Of a stretch of 64,000 nucleotides of DNA, positions 26,460-34,496 are shown piece by piece. The stretch spans positions 37,747 through 101,746 of the forward strand of contig CAYGTR010000004.1 in the NCBI GenBank assembly GCA_964352855.1, given 5' to 3'. This stretch comes from Litorimonas sp964352855. GTDB lineage: Bacteria; Pseudomonadota; Alphaproteobacteria; Caulobacterales; Maricaulaceae. Position 1 is the stretch's first letter. Each line of letters opens with the position of its first letter. A program made the position numbers and the translations under genes. The notes under the pieces were generated by a model, which saw only the letters and a list, made by a program, of their open reading frames with translations, had not been told where the DNA came from and made no database searches.

Positions 26460-28127
26460 ATGCGTGCTTTATCACTTACACTTCTCGCCACAACGTCGCT
26501 TCTTATTGGGGGCTGCACGGGCTCTGGCACAGTCGAGGCACCTTCTGCCACTCAAAGTGCGGATTACACTTACGGGCCGAGCGTTGCGAATATCAAAGCG
26601 CATATGAACTTTCTTGCCAGTGACAACCTTTTAGGTCGTGAAACAGGCTCCGAGGGCTATGATATTGCAGCCGCCTATGTCGCGGATCAGTTTAAAGCGC
26701 TGGGCCTGAAACCTGCCGGTGACGACGGCACTTATTTCCAAAATATCCGTTTTAAACGCGCTTTTCGTATCGCAGAGGCCGGACGAGTCACGGCTGTCAC
26801 AACAGACGGTATGCCGATACCGCTTATTGCAAACGAAGATTATTCAATTGGGCCATCCACCAGTCTTTCTGAAAGCACAGTGACAGCGCCTATCGTCTTT
26901 GCAGGCTTCGGCATTGTCGCGCCGAAAGAAGGCCGCAATGATTATGAAGGCCTCGACGTCGAAGGCAAAATTGTCGCCACATTGTCACGCACGCCAAGCG
27001 GTATTCAGACTGAAGAACGGGCATTCTATGGCTCTCGTAAAGGAAAGGAAGCGTCTGATCGCGGCGCGGTCGGCACAATCTCTATCCCAACTCCTACAAG
27101 CGAAAAAGTTTACTCATTTGAGCGTCTCATCAAAGAAGGCCGTTTAGACAGCCCCCGCATGAGTTGGGTGCAGCCGGATGGGGAAACATTTAATCGCGCT
27201 CCAAAACTAAGAGGCGGTACGGGCCTCTCCATGCAAGGCGCAGAGAAACTCTTTGAGAATGCGCCTGTCTCTCTTCAGGACATCTTAAAAGAGGCCGAAG
27301 CCGAAGGCGGCAAAACGCCGACTTTTGATTTGCCTGTCACCGTGACAATCACACAGAAATCAACAATTGACGAGGTTATTTCCGCCAATGTTGCAGGGGT
27401 TATTGAAGGCACTGACCCAGAGTTAAAAGACGAAGTCATCGTCCTAACCGCTCATTTGGATCATATCGGTGTGTCCAAAATTGATGAAGAAGACGTCATC
27501 AATAATGGGGCGTTGGATAATGCAGCGGGTATCGCCACCTTAATAGAAGCCGCCCGCATGATGCAAAACAACACGCCGCCGCGACGCTCAGTTATGTTCT
27601 TAGCCGTCACCGCCGAAGAAAAAGGGCTATTAGGATCCCAATATTTCGCGAAAAACCCGACGGTGCCTAAGGAAAGCATTGTGGGCAATGTGAACCTGGA
27701 CATGCCTGTTCTGACTTATGACTTTAAAGATGTTATCGCCTTTGGCGGCACGCGCTCGACCTTTAACGCCGCGATTTCAAAAGCCGCGCAAGAAATGGGC
27801 TTGGTGCTCAATCCCGACCCGATGCCGGAACAAGGTATTTTTACCCGTTCTGACCATTTCCGTTTCGTCGAAGAGGGCGTGCCCTCTGTTATGCTTTCAA
27901 CGGGTTTCGGCAATGGCGGCGAAGAGGCTTGGGCGACACATTTCGCGGATCATTACCATCGTCCGTCCGATGACATGATGAATGATCTGAATTTTGAAGC
28001 CGCGGCGAAGTTCTCCGAATTGAAAACACGCATCACTTTTACTCTTGCTAATGCCGATGAGCGTCCACTTTGGAACACAGGCGACTTCTTTGCAGAGCAA
28101 TTTAACGGCCCGATGTTGCCTGAATAA
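26460..28127 (+). CDS. Secreted M28 family metallopeptidase, lipoprotein
   Basis: A 555-residue M28 peptidase with a short signal ending in LLIGGC, giving a lipidated Cys19. The early RETGSEGYDIAAAYVADQF stretch (read as RETGSEGYD) and a PA insert (about 130-300) match the arrangement of the gene at 8660. Zinc residues: LTAHLDHIG, NGALDNAAG, TAEEKGLLGS, an Asp in NLDMPVL and FTRSDHFRFVEEGVPS. It resembles the 8660 gene more than the other two M28s. A GGGACA site precedes the ATG; the DUF2799 gene follows after about 100 bp. Confidence 0.94.
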   Translation: MRALSLTLLATTSLLIGGCTGSGTVEAPSATQSADYTYGPSVANIKAHMNFLASDNLLGRETGSEGYDIAAAYVADQFKALGLKPAGDDGTYFQNIRFKRAFRIAEAGRVTAVTTDGMPIPLIANEDYSIGPSTSLSESTVTAPIVFAGFGIVAPKEGRNDYEGLDVEGKIVATLSRTPSGIQTEERAFYGSRKGKEASDRGAVGTISIPTPTSEKVYSFERLIKEGRLDSPRMSWVQPDGETFNRAPKLRGGTGLSMQGAEKLFENAPVSLQDILKEAEAEGGKTPTFDLPVTVTITQKSTIDEVISANVAGVIEGTDPELKDEVIVLTAHLDHIGVSKIDEEDVINNGALDNAAGIATLIEAARMMQNNTPPRRSVMFLAVTAEEKGLLGSQYFAKNPTVPKESIVGNVNLDMPVLTYDFKDVIAFGGTRSTFNAAISKAAQEMGLVLNPDPMPEQGIFTRSDHFRFVEEGVPSVMLSTGFGNGGEEAWATHFADHYHRPSDDMMNDLNFEAAAKFSELKTRITFTLANADERPLWNTGDFFAEQFNGPMLPE

Positions 28128-28229
28128 CTATTCAGAATAAATCCCGAAATAATAAACCGAAAATGAACAGGCAAATCATTGTCCGTTCAAACCCACCGCG
28201 CTACACCCTCTAAAAATCTGGAGGGCAAA

Positions 28230-28805
28230 ATGAAACGTTTAATTCTTACATCAACAATGATCTTGGGGGCCTTTGCCCTCACCTCATGCGCGACAATTTC
28301 CGAAGATGAATGTCTGGCCGGAAGTTGGCAAGAAATCGGCTTCCGTGACGGCGAAAACGGTAAATCCCGCAGCAAGTTAGCGGATTATGCCAAGACGTGT
28401 GTAAAATATAATGTCACGCCCGACCGTCAATCCTATTTCGAAGGCTATGAACAAGGCCTGCTGCGCTATTGCACCTATGATAAAGGCTTCAGCAATGGAG
28501 AGGCAGGAAATTCAGCTAATGCAGAGTGCCAATCCGTGCCTGATAATGGCTATTTCGCAGGGTATGATGAAGGCCGCGTCATTTGGGCAATGAACCAAGA
28601 ATATCGTGGCCTCATCAAAACTTATGAGAGCAGCCTTGACGCCTTATTAGAGGTAGAGAGTGTATTGGCCGAGGACGGATTGACCAAAGAAGAGCGTCAA
28701 CGTCTGCGCAATGAAAAACGACGCCTAGAAGACCAAGTCGAAGATGACCGCGTCGAAATCCGCGTATTCGAACGACTTAACGGCCTGCCCGAATACGAAT
28801 TTTAG
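28230..28805 (+). CDS. DUF2799 domain lipoprotein
   Basis: A 191-residue lipoprotein from the ATG at 28230 with GGAGGG 4-5 bp upstream; an earlier in-frame start at 28179 lacks a site. The signal ends at a lipobox FALTSC. The mature part matches DUF2799: ECLAGSWQEIGFRDG, LADYAKTC, YFEGYEQGLLRYC and YDKGFSNGEAGN. Conserved paired cysteines suggest disulfides outside the cytoplasm. A charged helical tail (about 130-185) follows. Family function is unknown. Its stop is 2 bp from the convergent end of the next gene. Confidence 0.85.
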   Translation: MKRLILTSTMILGAFALTSCATISEDECLAGSWQEIGFRDGENGKSRSKLADYAKTCVKYNVTPDRQSYFEGYEQGLLRYCTYDKGFSNGEAGNSANAECQSVPDNGYFAGYDEGRVIWAMNQEYRGLIKTYESSLDALLEVESVLAEDGLTKEERQRLRNEKRRLEDQVEDDRVEIRVFERLNGLPEYEF

Positions 28806-28807
28806 AC

Positions 28808-29305
28808 TTAACTCATCGGGGCTTCGCATTGCGGCGTCTCGCCTTGGATGACGGAGCGAGCTGTCCAGTAATCTTGGTCCAGTTCGCCTTCAACCTCGCG
28901 TATTTGATCGCTGTAATAATAGAAACAATTTTCGACCTGATAGACGCGAAAACAACCGCCATTTAAAAGGTCGTCTTGATAAACAAAACAGAGCGTATCT
29001 TCATTGATAAACCAAACGCCTTTGGCTTCGACATCGCCCTCTTTATAAACTACCCGCCCTTTCGGATCATGAGTTTCGACATAGCTATTCTGCGCACGGC
29101 CTTGAAAGGTAAAGTTATAGGCCCCTTCATGGGTCTTGCCTTGAAATTGCGCACGTATGTCTTCACCTACCAATCTCTGCGCCTGGGGCCGAATATCGGT
29201 CTGTTGATTTTGAGCCGTCGCTGGTAAGGGGCAAAGTAAAATCAGCAGGGGGAATAATTTAAGACATGGGTGGTTCACAATTCGGAGTCTCCCCTTTAAT
29301 AACAC
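28808..29305 (-). CDS. Small secreted four-cysteine protein, paralogue A
   Basis: About 165 residues. A signal peptide ends near LPATAQ. The start is uncertain: ATG at 29305, or GTG at 29278 which has AAGGGGAG about 10 bp upstream. The mature domain has three cysteines in a beta-rich block (DTLCFVYQDD, GGCFRVY, NCFYYY) and a fourth in the SVIQGETPQCEAPMS end. All are matched in the gene directly upstream, which it overlaps by 20-47 bp, so they are tandem duplicates. The pattern resembles small secreted beta-barrel families such as DUF995-like proteins, but I cannot name it. Function unknown. Confidence 0.75.
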   Translation of the reverse strand: MLLKGRLRIVNHPCLKLFPLLILLCPLPATAQNQQTDIRPQAQRLVGEDIRAQFQGKTHEGAYNFTFQGRAQNSYVETHDPKGRVVYKEGDVEAKGVWFINEDTLCFVYQDDLLNGGCFRVYQVENCFYYYSDQIREVEGELDQDYWTARSVIQGETPQCEAPMS

Positions 29306-29723
29306 TCACCGCCGTAAAACGGGGCGATAACTGACCATCAACCGTTTCCTGGTGGTGATAGATACAATTCCCGCGTTGATAAAAGGTGAAGCAAGCAGGC
29401 AGTAAATCAGGCGAGTCATAATCATAACAAATTTGATTATCCACGAATTGCCAGCTGCCCATATCAATACGCGATCCCATGCGGTGAATGACTTTTCCGT
29501 CTTCGGATGTCAGTTCTTCGAAATGAAAACCCTCGAAATTTTTCATTTTAAAATTATAGCTGCCGCGATGCATTTGCCCGGAAAACAGAGGTTTTAATGC
29601 GTCTGCGCTCAAAGGGGCTTCTGTTTCAGGGTCCGGAAGATACTCATCTTGTGCAATAACTGTTCCGGCAGCACTCAATAACGCGACCCAAACAATACCT
29701 AATACAAAAGACCATATGCGCAT
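29259..29723 (-). CDS. Small secreted four-cysteine protein, paralogue B
   Basis: About 154 residues from the ATG at 29723, giving a compact signal (MRIWSFVLG to VIAQ). In-frame ATGs at 29735 and 29759 would add a poor signal start, and none has a clear ribosome site. The mature part matches its downstream neighbour: SGQMHRGSYNFKM against QGKTHEGAYNFTF, NQICYDY against DTLCFVY, PACFTFYQRGNC against GGCFRVYQVENC, and the same ending, SVIKGETPNCEPPMS. The four cysteines probably form two disulfides. It is divergent from a two-helix membrane protein gene at 29774. Function unknown. Confidence 0.75.
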   Translation of the reverse strand: MRIWSFVLGIVWVALLSAAGTVIAQDEYLPDPETEAPLSADALKPLFSGQMHRGSYNFKMKNFEGFHFEELTSEDGKVIHRMGSRIDMGSWQFVDNQICYDYDSPDLLPACFTFYQRGNCIYHHQETVDGQLSPRFTAVSVIKGETPNCEPPMS

Positions 29724-29773
29724 AATTTCAGCCATAGCATAGGAATTTATAAAATCCATGTTAAGCTACATTC

Positions 29774-30106
29774 ATGTCAGATTTACCGCCCCCGACCGAT
29801 GAAACGCCTCAAGAACCAAGACAGAGACGCGCCTCACGTTATCAAAAGGCACAAGCCCGCCGCGCAGCGCAAGAGAAAAGCGATCAACGCTTTTATAGTG
29901 GTATGTACGCTTTGATGGGTTTTACCGCGCTTCTTGCAATACTGCTTGGAGCGCTTGGTATTTACGGCTTTAATGTCGACACAACAGGCCTGTCCGGTTG
30001 GACAGAAGTCTGGCTAGGCCCCTTTTCAAAACTTGAACTTGCGGGGCTGGCGCTCGTCGGCCTCATCGCCCTCTCTGTATATTTGAAGATGCGGAAACGC
30101 GGTTAG
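29774..30106 (+). CDS. Small two-helix membrane protein
   Basis: A 110-residue protein with a basic, Pro/Gln/Arg-rich cytoplasmic N-terminus of about 40 residues (RQRRASRYQKAQARRAAQ). Two transmembrane helices follow (about 45-67 and 88-104), joined by a loop containing WTEVWLGPF, and a positive RKRG end. I do not recognise a family. It starts only 15-50 bp from the divergent secreted-protein gene, so promoters overlap. It is followed by asd after 80 bp. Confidence 0.7.
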   Translation: MSDLPPPTDETPQEPRQRRASRYQKAQARRAAQEKSDQRFYSGMYALMGFTALLAILLGALGIYGFNVDTTGLSGWTEVWLGPFSKLELAGLALVGLIALSVYLKMRKRG

Positions 30107-30186
30107 GACTTGCTAGATTTAACGCCTTCCCCTACACCGCCCTTCGTTTGATTTAAACCTCATCACCCACAACATCGGAGACACTC

Positions 30187-31224
30187 ATGGGTTATCGTAT
30201 CGCAGTTGTCGGCGCTACAGGCAATGTCGGAACAGAGATGCTCACGATTTTGGCTGAGAGTGACCTAGACGTTGAAAAAGTTTATGCTGTTGCCTCCCGT
30301 CGTTCGGTCGGACGCCTCGTCAGCTATGGTGACAAAGACCTGAAATGTGTTGATCTCGACACATTTGATTTCACCCAAGTCGACATAGCCTTGATGAGCG
30401 CAGGCGGTGCTGTGTCGAAAGAATGGTCTCCTAAAATTGCAGCTGCGGGGGCTGTCGTTATTGATAATTCGAGCGCATGGCGCATGGACCCCGATGTTCC
30501 CCTCGTCGTGCCGGAAGTCAACGCCGAAGCCGTTGCTGGTTATACAAAGAAAAATATCATCGCGAACCCAAACTGCTCAACCATTCAAATGGTTGTAGCG
30601 CTTAAGCCACTACACGACCGCGCTAAAATCAAGCGCGTTGTTGTCTCGACCTACCAATCTGTCTCGGGCGGCGGCAAGAAAAACATGGACGAGCTTTGGT
30701 TGCAAACTAAAGGAATTTACGCGAACGATCACTTCCAAGCCATTAATTTTACGAAGCAAATTGCCTTTAATGTTATTCCCCATATCGATGTTTTTATGGA
30801 TAGCGGCGATACAAAAGAAGAGTGGAAAATGAAGGCCGAGACAATGAAAATTCTCGACCCAAAAGTTAAAGTGACAGCCACATGCGTCCGTGTGCCAACC
30901 TTTGTTGGTCATGCAGAGTCTCTCAATATTGAATTTGAGAACGAGATCAGCGCTGACGAGGCGCGAGAATTACTCCGTACCTCCCCCGGATTGATGGTCG
31001 TGGATAAGCGAGAAGACGGAGGTTATGTCACACCCGTTGAATGTGTGGGCGAATATGCAACATTCGTGAGCCGTATCCGCGAAGACAGCACACAAGACAA
31101 CACGCTCAACATGTGGTGCGTATCTGATAACCTTCGCAAAGGCGCAGCGCTCAACACCGTTCAAATCGCAGAGTTACTGGCCAATCGCAAAATGCCTCGG
31201 AACGTGAAATCAAAAGCGGCCTAG
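30187..31224 (+). CDS. asd: Aspartate-semialdehyde dehydrogenase
   Basis: A 345-residue enzyme that reduces aspartyl phosphate to aspartate semialdehyde with NADPH, feeding lysine, threonine, methionine and diaminopimelate synthesis. It shows GATGNVGTEML at the N-terminus (cofactor), the catalytic Cys in NPNCSTIQMV and the VSTYQSVSGGGKK loop. Length is normal for the family. It stands alone: the upstream gene is a small membrane protein and the gene after it is convergent, starting 7 bp past its stop. Assigned to asd with high certainty. Confidence 0.97.
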   Translation: MGYRIAVVGATGNVGTEMLTILAESDLDVEKVYAVASRRSVGRLVSYGDKDLKCVDLDTFDFTQVDIALMSAGGAVSKEWSPKIAAAGAVVIDNSSAWRMDPDVPLVVPEVNAEAVAGYTKKNIIANPNCSTIQMVVALKPLHDRAKIKRVVVSTYQSVSGGGKKNMDELWLQTKGIYANDHFQAINFTKQIAFNVIPHIDVFMDSGDTKEEWKMKAETMKILDPKVKVTATCVRVPTFVGHAESLNIEFENEISADEARELLRTSPGLMVVDKREDGGYVTPVECVGEYATFVSRIREDSTQDNTLNMWCVSDNLRKGAALNTVQIAELLANRKMPRNVKSKAA

Positions 31225-31231
31225 ACCACCA

Positions 31232-31804
31232 CTAACGTCGTCTCCAAACGACTGAATAGGTCAAACCTTTTTCAGTAGTGTCTGAAACGGCCTCAGATAC
31301 ATAATAAAAGCCATTCGCTGGCGCTTGAATCTTCAAGCGTCCGCGAGTTGTATCTTTTTGAATATGCTCGATTGTTTCAATGGGTCTGCAGGCAAAGATT
31401 TCTATGATGACTAATGGCGCACAGCGTGTGACCGAGATTTTAAATTCTGCTTTGTCTGAGATAACATATTCAGCTTCAATAATCTGCCCCGATTTTAGAT
31501 AACCCCGCTTAACGCGAAGCAGGTCCAGATAAGGCGTGAACCATCCTGCTTTGATCTCGTTCCCTTTTAAGTTCGCCACAACATCTTCATGCGTGGATAG
31601 GCTAATAATTCTATCTTTGCTGAAGAAGGCCGGAATATAAAACAAGGCACAATAACAAAGTACAAGCCCCATAAGTAAAGTGCCAGCCGTTGCGAATAAT
31701 CGCCTAGCTGACATTTTAGGTGCTGTTGGCACCTGAACCAACACTTTGCCGGTCTCCAAGTCATTGCGAGAGAACTTAGAGAAACTGCGATTGACTGTTC
31801 CCAT
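31232..31804 (-). CDS. Single-pass membrane protein, orphan family (copy 1)
   Basis: A 190-residue protein from the ATG at 31804 with GGAGG about 8 bp upstream. It has a cytoplasmic N-terminus with basic residues, one transmembrane helix (about 35-57) ending in FYIPAFF, and a periplasmic domain of about 130 residues. It aligns end to end with the gene at 57230: PYLDLLRVKRGYLKSGQ against AYLDAFSVNRTYLRNGQ, TRCAPLVIIEIFAC against KRCNPVFVLEVFQC, and a final GFYYVSE...VVWRRR against GFYMFDE...VVWSRV. Two Cys 11 residues apart are kept, a probable disulfide. Function unknown. Confidence 0.8.
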   Translation of the reverse strand: MGTVNRSFSKFSRNDLETGKVLVQVPTAPKMSARRLFATAGTLLMGLVLCYCALFYIPAFFSKDRIISLSTHEDVVANLKGNEIKAGWFTPYLDLLRVKRGYLKSGQIIEAEYVISDKAEFKISVTRCAPLVIIEIFACRPIETIEHIQKDTTRGRLKIQAPANGFYYVSEAVSDTTEKGLTYSVVWRRR

Positions 31805-31864
31805 AACTCGACCTCCCTGATTGTCTGTTGATAGGGGAATAATCGTCACTGTAACGATATATCA

Positions 31865-31893
31865 AAATAAAACACTATATTAGTGTTTATTTT
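31865..31893. repeat. AT-rich inverted repeat in the promoter region of the orphan membrane protein
   Basis: AAATAAAACACTA - TAT - TAGTGTTTATTTT pairs with one base missing in the right arm, about 60 bp before the ATG at 31804. It could be an operator or a short hairpin; no T-run argues against a terminator. No similar sequence is seen upstream of the paralogue at 57230. Confidence 0.4.
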
Positions 31894-31952
31894 ATTAAGA
31901 ATAAATATTTAGCATTGATTAGCTTAAAAGTAGGGCCAAAACTATATAGGCC

Positions 31953-31983
31953 ATAAAAAAAGCCGCCCTTAAAGGACGGCCTC
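31953..31983 (-). terminator. Rho-independent terminator of rpsU
   Basis: On the minus strand GCCGTCC - TTTAA - GGGCGGC forms a strong stem and is followed by TTTTTTT. It lies 24 bp after the rpsU stop, so rpsU is transcribed alone or as the last gene. Confidence 0.88.
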
Positions 31984-32006
31984 ACTATTTTTAATCTAAG
32001 AAAAAT

Positions 32007-32243
32007 CTAACGACGAATTTTCTTTGGCTTCATCGGAATGAGACCTTCGATTTGTGCACGTTTGCGGGCCAATTTACGGGCACGACGGACAGCTTCTTCT
32101 TTTTCACGCACGCGCTTTTCAGATGGCTTTTCGTAATGCTTACGCGCTTTCATTTCACGAAGGATACCTTCGTTTTGCAATTTCTTTTTCAAAGCGCGGA
32201 GGGCTTGGTCCACATTGTTTTGACGGACGTAGATTTCAACCAT
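32007..32243 (-). CDS. rpsU: 30S ribosomal protein S21
   Basis: A 78-residue, strongly basic protein matching bS21: VEIYVRQNNVDQALRALKKKLQNEG at the N-terminus, then ILREMKARKHYEKPSEKRVREKEEAVRRARK and a basic KKIRR end. It belongs to the small ribosomal subunit near the anti-Shine-Dalgarno region. The extra C-terminal stretch after the VRR core is the longer alphaproteobacterial form. It has its own terminator at 31953-31983. It is divergent from the alpha/beta hydrolase at 32424. Confidence 0.97.
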   Translation of the reverse strand: MVEIYVRQNNVDQALRALKKKLQNEGILREMKARKHYEKPSEKRVREKEEAVRRARKLARKRAQIEGLIPMKPKKIRR

Positions 32244-32423
32244 ATCAGGTTCAACTCATTTCTAGTTCAAATGTTAAAAGCCCCGCTTCACGCGAGGCTC
32301 GCTTAATCTTTCACGCTTACTAACGACCCTCGGCCCTAACTTCAAGCGAAATTGGCACGTATTTTTATCAAAATAGTCGTAAAAACACGTGTTTTTCATG
32401 AAAAATTACGCCAAAGCTATGTC

Positions 32424-33380
32424 ATGGACTTTAACGCCCCTAAATTTATTCGTTCAGATGGATACCGTATTGCCACGTATAGTGACGGCCCGAAAAACGC
32501 GCCCATCGTGATTCTTATCCATGGCTGGCCGGAAATTGCTTATAGTTGGAAACTCACAGTGCCAGCTCTGACGAAAGCAGGATATCGTGTTATCTCTTAT
32601 GACCTCAGAGGGTTTGGACACTCAGATACGCCGCGAGGCATAGAACATTACCGCATTGAACAGATGGTCGCTGACCTCGAAGCCGTTATCAACACACAAG
32701 GCCAAGGCCAAGATAAAGTGACCCTGATAGGCCATGACTGGGGCGGGATTATCATGTGGCATGCCGCACGCATTTTATCACAGCGTATTGAACGGTTGAT
32801 TTCGATTTGCACACCTCATGTCAAACACGCGCCAGTTGACCCTCTTAAAATATTTCAAAAACGCTTTGGTGAAGACCACTACTTCTTGGAATTTTGCAAT
32901 CGACCCGATGATATCGAAACCTTATTCGCCTCTAACCCTGACGCTTTTTTTAAATTGATGTTCCGCACGACACCTTCGGGCAAATCAATGGATAAGAAAT
33001 TTACCTATATACCAAACAGCTTTGCCCGCTATCTCTCGCAGGGCGCACCTGAACTGCCCGGTGCGGTTATGAGCGATACAGATCGGGCCGTATATACGCG
33101 CGCTTATCAGCGTAGCGGTTTTCACGGCGGCATGTCGCTTTATCGTAACACCACACATAATTGGCAATTGGCAGAAGGTCTGTCTGAACGCATTCCAACC
33201 TCCAGTCTTATGCTAAGTCCGGAAGATGACCTTTTACTGCCGCCAAGAAGCACCGATCATATGCCCTCACTCATGCCTAATCTTACGCGCCAAATTATTC
33301 CAAATTGCGGCCATTGGGCCATGTGGGACAATCCCGAAGCGATTAATAAAGCGATAGTCGATTGGTTGGGAACGCGCTAG
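32424..33380 (+). CDS. Alpha/beta hydrolase (epoxide hydrolase/haloalkane dehalogenase type)
   Basis: A 318-residue hydrolase from the ATG at 32424; a TTG at 32352 would only add a basic leader. The nucleophile elbow is GHDWGG, with Asp as in epoxide hydrolases and dehalogenases, not Ser. The oxyanion motif reads HGWPE, the acid lies near SPEDDLLLP and the general base is His in NCGHWAMWDNP. These enzymes form a covalent ester on Asp and open epoxides or remove halide. Which reaction is unknown: the second Tyr pair of the epoxide hydrolase cap is not certain by eye. It overlaps nothing and is followed after 23 bp by the patatin gene. Confidence 0.88.
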   Translation: MDFNAPKFIRSDGYRIATYSDGPKNAPIVILIHGWPEIAYSWKLTVPALTKAGYRVISYDLRGFGHSDTPRGIEHYRIEQMVADLEAVINTQGQGQDKVTLIGHDWGGIIMWHAARILSQRIERLISICTPHVKHAPVDPLKIFQKRFGEDHYFLEFCNRPDDIETLFASNPDAFFKLMFRTTPSGKSMDKKFTYIPNSFARYLSQGAPELPGAVMSDTDRAVYTRAYQRSGFHGGMSLYRNTTHNWQLAEGLSERIPTSSLMLSPEDDLLLPPRSTDHMPSLMPNLTRQIIPNCGHWAMWDNPEAINKAIVDWLGTR

Positions 33381-33403
33381 AGAGCATATATAAGGAAATA
33401 TAT

Positions 33404-34396
33404 ATGCGGCTCGACACAGAAAATATTGGTCAAGGCAGACGCCCCCCCCTCGGATTGGCGCTGGGCGGCGGCGTTGCACGTGGTTGGGCCCATATCGGCG
33501 CTATTAGAGCCCTCATAGAGGCCGGCATCAAACCCGACATTATTGCAGGCACGTCCATCGGCGCAGTTGTCGGCGCGGCCTATCTTGCGGGAAAGCTTGA
33601 TATCCTCGAAGACTGGGCGCTCTCACTGAACCGTCGTAAAATGATGGGGTATATGGATGTACGCTGGGGCGGCTCTGGCCTTATGCGTGGTGAACGCTTG
33701 GCGCGCGTTTTGCGATATTACTTCGGTGATATGAAAATTGAAGATTTGGATAGGAAATTTGCAACGGTCGCCTGTGACCTTCGCACAGGATATGAAGTTT
33801 GGCTTCAAAAAGGGCTTATCATTCCGGCTGTTCGCGCCTCTTACGCCCTTCCCGGTGCTTTTGAGCCTATCGAAGTCGATGGACGTTTCATGATTGATGG
33901 AGCTTTGGTAAATCCTGTGCCTGTCTCTGCATGCCGTGCCCTTGGGGCGCATATGGTGATTGCTGTCAGTTTGAACGGTGACGCCTTTGGCCCGATTGGG
34001 ACGAACCACGAACTGCATTTCAATGATGAAATAGATGACGATTCCATCGACCCTCTCGAATTAGCCTCGCAATCCTTAAATAAGCTGAGACCTGACAGGC
34101 TCCTGTTGAAATCAATGATGGGTGATGTGAAACCCGGCAAAAGTCCTAAAATGGGATCCGTGATGATGGGGACACTTAATATAGTAATGGACCGCTTATC
34201 GCGCTCTCGCTTAGCGGGCGATCCGCCTGATGTTTTCGTTGCGCCTCGTATCGGCCATATCGGCATGATGGAATTTACACGCGCAGAAGAGCTCATCGAG
34301 CGAGGCTACCGCGCGATGCAACACGAAGTGCCACTGATCAGCTCGGTCATGGATGTTCTGGGGCAGATGCCCTCTGCTACAGCTTCAGATAGATAA
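33404..34396 (+). CDS. Patatin-like phospholipase family protein
   Basis: A 330-residue protein from the ATG at 33404, 7 bp after AAGGA. The oxyanion hole is LGLALGGGVARGWAH (the GGGxRG motif as GGGVARG), the nucleophile is Ser in GTSIGA and the partner Asp lies in IDGALVNPVPVS (DGA). The rest matches the RssA-like bacterial patatin family. Patatins hydrolyse acyl esters of phospholipids or neutral lipids at the membrane. An alpha/beta hydrolase gene precedes it by 23 bp, so the two may be co-transcribed. Substrate unknown. Confidence 0.92.
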   Translation: MRLDTENIGQGRRPPLGLALGGGVARGWAHIGAIRALIEAGIKPDIIAGTSIGAVVGAAYLAGKLDILEDWALSLNRRKMMGYMDVRWGGSGLMRGERLARVLRYYFGDMKIEDLDRKFATVACDLRTGYEVWLQKGLIIPAVRASYALPGAFEPIEVDGRFMIDGALVNPVPVSACRALGAHMVIAVSLNGDAFGPIGTNHELHFNDEIDDDSIDPLELASQSLNKLRPDRLLLKSMMGDVKPGKSPKMGSVMMGTLNIVMDRLSRSRLAGDPPDVFVAPRIGHIGMMEFTRAEELIERGYRAMQHEVPLISSVMDVLGQMPSATASDR

Positions 34397-34496
34397 ATTC
34401 GGCTCATTTGCCCCCCTTGCTATATATCAATGGGTAAGCTTTCACCCGTAAGGCGAGAGCCTGTGACATTCACGCTGCGGTACTTAAGCCAATTAT

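Noticed and set aside
31865..31893. A terminator before the rpsU-proximal membrane gene.
   Set aside because: The stem is AT-only with a missing base and lacks a T-run; the real terminator of rpsU is the GC-rich hairpin at 31953-31983.
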